A stretch of 64,000 nt of DNA from Tricholoma matsutake. Taxonomy: Eukaryota > Basidiomycota > Agaricomycetes > Agaricales > Tricholomataceae. The translations under genes were made by a program, and so were the position numbers. Below are positions 55,460 to 64,000 of this stretch, in pieces. Position 1 is the stretch's first letter. Each line of letters starts with the position of its first letter. Location: assembly GCA_026075535.2 (NCBI GenBank), contig AP026538.1, forward strand, positions 5,270,001-5,334,000. Reading direction: 5' to 3'. A model generated the notes under the pieces. The model was not told the origin of the DNA, ran no database searches, and saw only the letters and a program-made list of their open reading frames with translations.

Positions 55460-57219
55460 TGCATCACTATGTTTATTGTCTAAAGGGTTAATAAAATTCT
55501 GTTTATTTATGTTGGTAAGCTCATAGCTTCCAAATAGCTGTTAAGCTCAAAAAATGTAACAGTTAGCTACTAGTTTTAGAGTACTCAGGACTTACGTTGT
55601 AACCAACAGAGCAGAATCCAGTATATTTGGAAGCTATGTTGTGTATGTTGTAAGTAAAGAAGTAATGATCTAAACAAGTATCAACATGGTAATATTAGAG
55701 TCCCTGGGTTATGTAATATGTAATGGGGTGCCCATTACACAGGGACAGACTTGAAGGTCCTTTGATTTCTTCTTCTAACTCAGTAAGATCAATTATAGAA
55801 GTTGAGCTGCTCATAGATTTTATGATAATTGGCAGGTGAGGAGATGATGGAAATTTGTTCAATATACATGTTCAGTGGGTTCCAGGGGTAAGGAGCATTT
55901 TTGTAGGCCTCTGCGCCTCCTCAATATCCATTTTGTCACCATCACCACTCTCGGCATCATCCAAAAATTCCTCTCACTCTGGTCATTTATGCCATTTGTG
56001 GCTGGGTGCTAGAGTTCTAGCAGAGGCCTGGTCATAGACAGTCTCAGCATGAATAGGGGATTTTGCCTCATGCTGCTTCCTCTTGATCTTCATCTTTGTC
56101 AACAAGCAGCACAGGTAAGCACTTCGCACACCCTCTTCAGTCTCTTCTCACATTCCGGGGTAGTTGCTTATTAGGCCTTGCCTTGGAGCTTCACTCTTTC
56201 TCTTATAAACAACTTTGCTTTCTTTCACAGTTGAATCTTTACAGTGAGCAGCCACATGGCTGTTTAGATAATTGACTTTTACTCACAGAATCCTTAGGTG
56301 TTATCATGCATTTCAAGCACTCAGCCTCTTTTTTGTGATGGAAATTTGTTCGATATGCATGTTTAAATAATCTCCAAAAGAGCAACTCAGATACAAGCTG
56401 ATTTGCTTTGTTATGTAATGATAGGCACAGGATTGCATAATCGATTTTGAAATCCTTTCAACAAAGGTGCTCAACAGTCATAAATATGGAGTCAGGTTGC
56501 ATTGATTTCTCATTCCTCTCATATTATTGCCATGGATTTGATGTCCACTGCTCATCTGTATTATGCCAATCATGACAATATAGATCTGCCCACCATAGAA
56601 CATGTGATGCATTCTCCTGGAGTCTTGAGGCTGGATTACCTGCTGGTGTAATGGACTCAAGGCCTTACCATTGCATGCATTTTAATGTCAGTGTTCACTT
56701 TTGTTTATCTCAATACTGGGGTCTAAATATCTTCTATACCATCCAGGACTTGATGGCCCTATGTTATGCCTCTCTTTTGCCTTCTCAACCCAAACATGGC
56801 TATATGGAGGATGGCCACCTCCAACCTCCCCTCCACCCCCACTGTATGTAACTATTTTCTATCTTCATGTTAATTTGATGTAGCTGTTCATAGCATGCTG
56901 TTCACCAATGGCAGCACACATCATCATGCTTGCTGAATGAGAACAGGTTGCAGTGTGCAAGCTCATGTATCTGTTGCCTGTGGCCCTTTAGGAACTTCAG
57001 CATCCCAGTGTTGTTCGACTCCACACGTGCCAGAATTATGGGCAGGTCATCATGAGTGCCAGTCTTTACTTGATAGCTTGTGGGCCTGTGCTCAACTGCT
57101 GCCACAGCCGACCCTCATGGCGATGATGGGTAATGGTTTGGAGGCAGCATTAATTGTTCAATTGCTGGAGCTACAGTTATACAGGTAGACAATTACAAAA
57201 CTACAACCCCTGCTTTGAG
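55460..57219. other. no supported gene
   Basis: Only short frames without recognisable domains, several with low-complexity Ser/Pro content. The sequence around 55480-55760 may be untranslated or LTR sequence of the gag-bearing element because it lies directly upstream of gag, but no repeat partner is visible. Confidence 0.4.
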
Positions 57220-58606
57220 AGGAAGCATATGAATATCAAATCAAGTCATCTATATCATTGTGTGACACAGAAACTGCTAAGCTCTGTGCACCACTGGTAA
57301 AGGCACCGGCCACTCCACCTTCTCTTTATGCACTCGAAGATCCATCCTTTCCCCATAACTGAGTGAATTGTACCATGCCAAATTGTAGAAACTCTTCAGA
57401 TAGAGCTTTGGTGGTGGTCATTGGATGGCTCCAGGATCCTGACCCCCACAACTGGTTTGGCTCTGTTGGGGTTGAACAGGTTGGGTTGAAGAGTTTGAAT
57501 TGAATCAATGAGCTGCATCATATCAGTGGTGTCCTTCCTCCTCCAATTGAAATAATGGACATGCATGACATGATGGCCATTCTCATTGCCACTTTCCTCA
57601 GAGCTCATGCCATCCTTACCCATCTAATTTAGTATGTGGTAGATGCATTGCCAGACCTCAACATTTGCATCACCCAACTCTCTGAGAAGGAGGATAAGTG
57701 CTGCAACTGAACCTTTCCTAAGCATGAGTTCACCCTTTTTTCCTTCGAAATGACTCCATATTCTCTCTCTGCATGCTCATATGCTTCTTGATGAGTTTCC
57801 ATAATCCCATCCTCCCTGCCCTTCTCTCTGGGTTAAACTGATTTCCAGATGTCCATGAGCTGGCGCAAGACATTATGGACCAGAGTTTCAAATGAGGGGT
57901 GAGACCTGTCCCTTGGATATTTCTGCCAGTCCCTCTCAGCCTTGGTGTGAGCATCAGTAGCCAACAATGTGATGGCCTTGCGGTTGCAACTGGTTTGAAC
58001 AGTTCAACATAAATATACAATATGTCAAACCACAACTGACCTTGTACCAAAATAAGGGCAACCACAACTGCAAAAAGACCAGACCATGGTTTAGTCCAGT
58101 TCAGTTCTGGTTTTTTTCTGGTTTGATGAACCAGACCTTCAAACACTACAGTGAATGTGGGGCTTCCCAGGCCTCCCAGCAATATGCTCTGTCATAAGTA
58201 CTTGTATTGCTGACTTGCGATCCTGAGTAATGTGAGCCTTTGCTTTTCCAGCCACTCCTAGATACACCTAGGCTATTCCATGACAGGTGGTAGATCCTTG
58301 ACCCAAATAATAATAATACCTTGTATGGTGAAGATAACTTCCTCAGCTGCAGTGCCATCATCCAATTGTTTTAGTATTTGCCAAGATATTGGGTTTGTTA
58401 GCTGCTCTATCTTGTTCTGGTCCCAGAAAGTGCATTCTTCCTGCTTTGGAATGGGTGTTAGTTCTGCTGCTCTCACTGCTCACTGTGGTCTCACCACTTT
58501 CTTTGACCAGACTTGCCAGGCAGTTGTCATATTGATCCCCCAATGACTCCACCATACTCTGCTCTAGCACATTGCCTGTCCTGAGATGAATTGGATCCAA
58601 AGCCAC
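57220..58606 (-). pseudogene. transposon-associated ORF remnants, basidiomycete type
   Basis: On the minus strand: FWGPEQDRAANKPNIL-like sequence at 58440, ATDAHTKAERDWQKYPRDRS at about 57950, ENMESFRRKKG, then MGKDGMSSEESGNENGHH and YFNWRRKDTTDMMQLIDSIQ at 57620-57520, and RVSTIWHGTIHSVMG. The GPDGMSSDES...WR-x-V sequence is familiar from hypothetical proteins next to transposons in Agaricomycetes; its function is unknown. Stops are frequent. A 170-bp segment at 57975-58145 with ACCAG/CTGGT words may be a small insertion. Confidence 0.35.
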
Positions 58607-60079
58607 TGTTGATCCACTGAAGACTTACATGCTTCATTCATGTGTGGGCAGTTTGGAATCAATGTCTAAAATCTTTGGGAAGTGCTAATATCATTTTTTC
58701 ATGCACTTTTCTTGCTAACCTGCAGTGCTGTGTGCCCTGTTCTGATGGTGTCCCTGTGCCTGCACCATTGCTTTGCTCCTGACATGAGGATGTACTTTTG
58801 ATAGTAAATTAATGATGTCAGAATCAAGACATCATCTGCTGTTTGCCTTTGTTGGTCCTGGATGCACCTTCCAATCCTGCTTCATTTTCTCTTTTCAGGA
58901 ATCTTGTCTCTATCACTGCCTTGAGGATCCTGTCCTCTTGGTTTTGCTTACACAGTATAAGGGTGTGAAGACCGATTCCCCAACTGGAATTCTGATTGTT
59001 TTCTGCCACCACCTTGCATCACAGCCCACCTCCTATCAGCAGCACTGCCTAGAGATAAAATTCTCTCATTTCCAATTCAATGAAACAGTTTCAGGATATT
59101 TGCCTTGGAGGCTGGTTTGCAAATTATCGCAGCCTCGGAAACTCCAATCATCTCCAGCCCTTAGTATTTAAGCTAGCTACTTTTGTCTTGTATCAGACAG
59201 TTTGTAAATCAACAAAGTCACCCACTTAATTCCAACCCAGTTACACTCCAAATATTCTCCTAAGTCTATCTCAAACTTTAGCTCATCCTCTCTGGAAAAC
59301 CTCTGGACCTCTGATCATCCTCCTTACCCTTGTCTTGAAATTAGGACACTTGACGAGGAGTAGGGTGCAACGTCTTATAAGTTGAAGCCAGCAACGTCTT
59401 ATAAGTTGAAGCCAAGTCCTTTCTGTCCCTCACATTTGGTATGGCACATCAAGTGAACCTTGCCCCAGAATCCCATCAGGTTCCCTTCCCTGTTTGATCC
59501 TTCTCTTATCAACCTCTACTGCCCAGCTATGACCAGAAATCTGACGACTTCCTTCATTCAGCTCAGAACTTAACAAAGGGCAACCTTAGAAGCCACTTAA
59601 TTAATGGACTAGCAAAAGGAAATCTGAAGTTAAGATGATGGTACATATTACAGGGAGTGGAGGCACACCTAGCAAAGGGAAATCTGAAGATAAAACACTC
59701 TAGATAATGTGTGGGGGAAATGCAAAGCATGTTTTCCCAGGCCAATTGTTGAAAGAACATACATTGATGATGAATCGGGTCACATTCATATGAAGAAAAG
59801 GCCAAAGTAGATTAATACATTTTTGTATTTGGTAATGTACCTTTTCCATTGCAACACTGATGTGACTAAGGTATGACATGGGTATGGGTAAACCCATGAT
59901 AATATGGTGATTGTGGTCACAGGTATGCTCAGATATGGGTACAGGTTTGGATTTCTGTACCCAAGGCAACACTGTACCCTTATCCATGGGTTTATGGGTA
60001 CCAACAGCCAGTCATGTGCCTGATCATATGATGTTGTTGATTGCAACAACAACATGATCAATGACAACATCAGCAGCAA
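58607..60079. other. no supported gene
   Basis: It holds a 26-bp tandem duplication (CAACGTCTTATAAGTTGAAG, 59370-59415) next to promoter/leader-like sequence at 59160-59340, two copies of AGCAAARGGAAATCTGAAG (59610-59690), and GGGTATGGGTA/TACCCATG words at 59875-60005 like those near hAT-like ends. None is a firm element. Confidence 0.4.
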
Positions 60080-60690
60080 CAATGACTATGGCCATGGCCA
60101 CCACCCCCTCCCTCGCTCCAAATGTGAGTGGAGGGGTTCTTGGCTCTGTTCTGGGTGGTGGAAACAATGACAACAACCCCTCCCTCACATCAAATGCAAG
60201 CTGGAGGGGGATATCTTCTGGTTTGTGGGCAATGACAATGACAATGACCCCTTCCTCATGTGTAACATGAGTTGGAGGGGGCTATCTTTTGGCTCTGGGC
60301 AACGACGATGATGACCCCACCACCACCACCCCCTCCCTTGTTGCAAACATGAGCGGGGGGTTCTGTTGTTCTTTTCTGGGCAATGCCAGCCAACACCACC
60401 CCTCTGTCGCCTCAAACGCGAGTGGGGGGCTTGTCTCATCCACAAATGGCCACCACCACCCCTCTGTGGCCTCAACTGTGAGGAGAGCCCTCCTCTCGCC
60501 CACAACCACCCACCACCACCCCTCCCTCGCTCCAAAAGCAAGCAGAGGGGTCCTGTGTATTGTTCTCATTGACAGTGACCACCATCACCCCCTCCCTTGC
60601 TGCAAATATGAGTGGGGGGGTCTTTTGTTTTGTTTTCATCGACACCAACTGTGCCAACCCCTCCCTGGCTCCAAATTTGAGCAGAGGCAG
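60080..60690 (+). repeat. minisatellite, about nine units of 55-75 bp
   Basis: Each unit has CACCACCCCTCCCTCGCTCC, then CAAATGTGAGTGGGGGG and a T/G-rich tail with TTCTTTTCTGGGCAA. The unit core is a stem-loop (CCCTCCCT...GAGGGG type). In one frame the units read like HHHPSVASNASGGLVSS, but the frame is not continuous. The array ends exactly where the composite end AGTACTTTACAC begins. Confidence 0.8.
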
Positions 60691-60692
60691 TA

Positions 60693-60790
60693 CTTTACAC
60701 TCCCCCCCCCCAATCTGAGCAGAGTCTGCTCAGACACACTTGGACACACGGACTGTCCTCGGACTTCACTTGGACTCTGCTTGGACACAC
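60693..60790. mobile_element. composite element copy 5, terminal part
   Basis: AGTACTTTACACTCCCCCC, then CAATCTGAGCAGAGTCTGCT and CGGACTTCACTTGGACTCTG, matches the inverted right end of copies 3 and 4. The match stops near 60790 and resumes at 63878 with further sequence of the same end, so the 3.1 kb between them is an insertion. Confidence 0.7.
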
Positions 60791-60953
60791 ATTCGGCAAA
60801 CTCTCACAGACCTCATCATCTGCCAAGTGATGCCAAATATGATGGCATGTGAACATCAGCCACATGCTGACTCAGGCTTGCGTTGAACAACTTGTCGTCA
60901 TGCATACATGCCATTCATCTAACAGTCCCCCTAGGCCTCTGCCTGCTGCCAAT

Positions 60954-62135
60954 GTTGCTGCCAGTGCTGCTGCTGCTGCCCCTCAGTGTCACTGGTCCCC
61001 TGCTGATGAGGAAAGGATGATCACTTTCCTTTGCTCTAAAAGGATGCCATGGCAGATGGCACCAACTTTAAGCCAGCTGTCTGGAATGTGCTGGTTGCAG
61101 AGATGGCATTGCATCATGGAATGGGTGCTCCTAAGACTGCCAAAGCCTGTAAATCTAAATATTCACAGGTGTGTACAGTTCTCCTGACTCCTTGATCTTC
61201 AATGATCAACCAATTCTCTCCAGCTTTGGACTGCCTACAACACTGTCACAACTCTGAAAGGGTTATCCAGTTTTAATTGGGATGATGAAAAAGGAATGAA
61301 TATTGGCATAGGTGAAGCGGATGCTTGGAAGGCATACATTACGGTACATTGTACATTAATCTTGTCTGATTGTGCCACTGATTTAGTTGCAGAAACATGA
61401 TGGTGCCAAGATGTACACAAACAAGGGATTTCCTCTCTACCATATCATGTCGGCACTCATGCCTGGCCTTGGAAAGGGAACCCATGCTTTCCGACCATCT
61501 GATCAAACACAGGGTGCTTCTAGTGTGGTTTCAACTATGCCTCCTGAACCAATCAGTGACAAGGAGACTCCTGTTGATACATCTGCTCTGTGAACACCTG
61601 TTATTCAGCCTCCTATTGTTCCTTCATCTACACCACCTCCACCTTCTTCACCTCCACCATCTGTTGGATCCAGTCATCATGACCTGCCACCTCCATCTTC
61701 ATTACGACAAATCAAACACACCACAGGATCTTCATCCACCTCCTCAAAATGTAAATACTTGGCACTGGATGCCAGCCAATCAGGCTGGTCCTCAGCAGTG
61801 GCAGGAAAGAAACAGCACTCCACTGTTCCAGGCGCAGTTGTGTTGAATGGCATCAAGGAGTCATTGGACACATTTAACAAAACGATCAAGCGTAGTCTTG
61901 TACAACCCGCGATACCTCTCCAGAACATTGTGCTAAAGCCATGGCTCGTCTCCAGGAGATCGAGACGCACTTGGATGATGCATGCATGATCACACTGATT
62001 GACCTGTTCAAAGCTGACACAACAGAAGCAGATACATATATGTCACTGCAGTGCGACGTTCTACGTAAGAAGTGGCTTGAGAAGCAGTTGGTGGAGCACT
62101 GCGGGATTCCTGCTGACATCACCACAATGGCTTGA
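60954..62135 (+). pseudogene. Myb/SANT-like DNA-binding protein of PIF/Harbinger
   Basis: Exons end or start at 61168 (CACAG-GTGTG), 61224-61343 and 61387. The domain reads HWSPADEERMITFL, GTNFKPAVWNVLVAEMA, TAKACKSKYSQ, LWTAYNTVTTLKG, FNWDDEKGMNIGI and WKAYI, the usual PIF-partner Myb/SANT-like order; it helps the transposase bind DNA. A Pro/Ser-rich linker and the conserved end DACMITLIDLFKADTTEADT, LRKKWLEKQL follow. Lesions are a frameshift near 61040, TGA at 61591 and a frameshift near 61930. Confidence 0.75.
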
Positions 62136-62220
62136 TTTTTTATTCTCACATCTGTATTCCCCAAATGAACATTGCTCACAAGTGATATGTAGACTACTAC
62201 ATGTAAAATAATATTTGTAG

Positions 62221-63512
62221 TTATATGGCTCCTCTTTGTCTCAGTTCAGCTTGATACTGTTGCCACATTGCACTAGCAATGAGATCTCTCCTACTATCTG
62301 CAACTTGGCGCTCTGCAGTCCTGGTGGGTCCCAATGCCAAATCTCCAGTGTCTACACCATGTCCTGGCAGTGTTGCCTGATCAGCAGCATCACAATTGAG
62401 AAGCTCCTGTATGTCCTCATCATCATACTCCCTAATGAAATTGTGAATGGCAGCAAGTGCTGGAGCAAGCTTCACTTGTGTATCTACATCCAAGTTGGGA
62501 TTGCTCCTCAGAATTGCGAACCGGTTCTTCAAGATGCCAAAAATGTGCTCGACAATATTGCATGCTGATGCATGATGCAGATTGAACAGCTCTTGAGCAC
62601 TGGCAGGGCTATCACAAATGTAAGAATCAGATGATATGGAGTCTTGGAACTATACAGTACCAAAGTTCTGCACGGCTCCATTCCATGAGATGATACCGTA
62701 CACCTCGATAAGGGAGCATAAGGGAAAGTGAGTTGGGAAAGCCTGCATCAGCAAGGTAATAGTGATTGCTGGCTGTTGGAACACACAAGTCTGTGATGCA
62801 GGCATCATTAAACATTGTTGAGTCTGTAACAGATCCCTCCCATCCACTGAAGACATACACAAATCTGTGTGAAAAGTCACAAGCAGCAAGGCAATCCTGT
62901 GTAACATGGCCTTTATGATCACAAGCAATTGCCCATTGTTCTGGAGTACCTGAGCAGTCAAAATGGGTCCTATCCAATGCACCAATTGCACCTGCAAAAA
63001 ATGGATAGAACTTGTCATTGTCTGTGATGTATTTAGAAATTGGGTCATTGATGCCAGGCAAGTGTACATAGTCGGCATAGAATGGGTTGGATGAGAAGAT
63101 ATTCAGCATCTTTAAAAAAATCTGGCATGGACAAGTGTAAGCAATCAATTGATATGCAATATTAGAAGATGTACTTTGAGATTGTCTCATTGTCTCATTG
63201 GAAGCATTTGCCTACATGACAAATTGACAGCCCAGTTGTACATCGGTACAGAAAGATCGCCAATTGTTCTTCAAGGAAGACATCCCTGGAGAGTTTTTCC
63301 TGGAGATATGCTACCAATATCTTAAATACATGCAGGTGGACACCAAGTTCACAACAAATTCGCTCTGGATGGCCCTCCATCAACTCCTTAACCCAATCAG
63401 CACCAGTCAGTGCAGAGTCATGATATGGGATTTGGTCAAACTGTGGAGTACCATAGGCCAATGTAGCACATGCAACTAAGTTGATGACTGAGTAAGAAAT
63501 CGCCTGCATTGC
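62221..63512 (-). pseudogene. PIF/Harbinger DDE transposase
   Basis: On the minus strand: IPYHDSALTGADWVKELMEG, HPERICCELGVH, EEQLAIFLYRCTTGLSICHV, NETISK, then a ~50-bp intron-like segment (GTAC...CCAG, 63174-63122) and MLNIFSSNPFYADYVHLPG. The catalytic residues appear in GAIGALDRTHFDC, YYLADAGFPNS and, after a frameshift, NIVEHIFGILKNRFAILRSN. The end ALAAIHNFIREYDDED is the usual IHNFI block. A stop near 63212, the T-run at the splice junction and the frameshift near 62540-62640 inactivate it. Confidence 0.8.
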
Positions 63513-63877
63513 TCCCGATCCATGATATGTGAGGTGAGTTGATAAATAGTAGATATCATCACACTTATAAGCTGAATCTTTATCATGAGGGTACTGAACA
63601 CGGCTCTCCTCATGATCATAAAGAACAATCAGGTGAGCATGGCTCTCCCTGAGTCTTTTAGCTGATGATAGAGGTTGTTATGGAGAATATCATTATATCA
63701 AATGCAACTCTCATTCAGTCTTTGTGCCAATGCTACATACTACGATGAATTGCAAGAATCCCACTGAGATGGAACACATCACATTCCTCATTCTGCATCA
63801 TATTTATTCAAGATCCAACATATCACATCACAAAATATATGTGAGAAGAAATATATATTTCTATTGCTGACCACCCT

Positions 63878-64000
63878 CTAAAGTCTGAGTTCCAGACTTA
63901 GAGAAATTCTTATAAGTCTCACAAAATGATGTGTGCACAGCAAGAATTGAACCAACAGACTTCTGGACTGGCAATCACATGCCAACCAAAAATGCACACT
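63878..64000 (-). mobile_element. composite element copy 5, continuation with tRNA-like module
   Basis: AAGTCTGAGTTCCAGACTTA, GAAATTCTTATAAGTCTCAC and AGCAAGAATTGAACCAACAG are the inverted form of 49500-49610 in copy 3. The box B of the tRNA-like module is at about 63940-63955, and the copy runs off the window. Confidence 0.75.

Larger units (their letters stand above)
60791..63877. mobile_element. PIF/Harbinger transposon, two convergent genes
   Basis: A Myb/SANT-like protein on the plus strand and a DDE transposase on the minus strand converge with stops about 85 bp apart, the classic PIF/Harbinger arrangement. The right end reads, inverted, TTA-GAGGGTGGTCAGCAATAG, where TTA could be the 3-bp target. 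The matching left end was not found, so the left side may be deleted. It sits inside composite copy 5. Confidence 0.7.

Noticed and set aside
57975..58145. Further hAT-like MITE related to 27764-28292
   Set aside because: The right edge (ACCTTCAAACACTAC) and ACCAG words are similar, but no matching left end or 8-bp duplication was found.
60080..60690. CRISPR-like array
   Set aside because: Units vary in length and sequence, there are no unique spacers of constant length or cas genes, and the genome is fungal.

Overview
The window looks like a repeat-rich stretch of a basidiomycete (Agaricomycete-type) fungal genome. The evidence is short GT-AG introns of about 50-75 bp, TATA and CT-rich promoter sequence, chromodomain Ty3/gypsy elements, a DIRS-like RT/RNase H/tyrosine-recombinase element, and pogo, hAT-like, PIF/Harbinger, Plavaka (CACTA-type) and KDZ-associated sequences. 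Nothing bacterial, no rRNA and no convincing functional tRNA gene was seen. Family names come from recognising motifs by eye; no database search was run.

Only three genes look intact. Two are five-exon paralogues of 297 and 293 codons facing each other tail to tail (2344-3454 on +, 3613-4742 on -). Each carries an N-terminal small domain and a C-terminal domain whose motif order resembles actinoporin-type membrane-binding cytolysins/lectins (tentative). The third (22916-23355, +) is a one-domain protein that matches only the N-terminal domain of the pair and has introns at the same places. These genes lie in CpG-rich sequence; most of the rest is CpG-poor, with stops and frameshifts.

Layout: 1-2343 degraded sequence; 2344-4742 gene pair; 5085-6985 dispersed repeat; 7560-12085 decayed gypsy element; 12197-17962 DIRS-like element with an hAT-like element (12421-13483) inserted into its reading frame; 18587-20702 LTR pair around an integrase-only body; 21470-21774 solo LTR; 22218-23355 duplicated upstream region and third gene; 24245-26352 foldback elements, one split by an hAT-like element; 26510-29555 pogo element split by a 529-bp hAT-like element; 32154-34979 and 38195-42705 truncated minus-strand gypsy elements; 43790-47430 KDZ-associated, LTR and Plavaka remnants; 52713-55459 gypsy gag; 57220-58606 transposon-associated ORF remnants; 60080-60690 minisatellite; 60791-63877 two-gene PIF/Harbinger element.

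The most unusual component is a family of composite elements (34979-37060, 42709-43790, 47948-49739, about 50640-52711, and 60693-60790 plus 63878-64000). The complete copy has AGTACTTTACA-type ends followed by C-runs, GAGTCC-rich terminal repeats, tRNA-like box A/box B modules near both ends pointing outward, many short palindromes, and repeated hairpin-then-intron-like modules. It is flanked by a 10-bp direct repeat, and a related empty site is present nearby.
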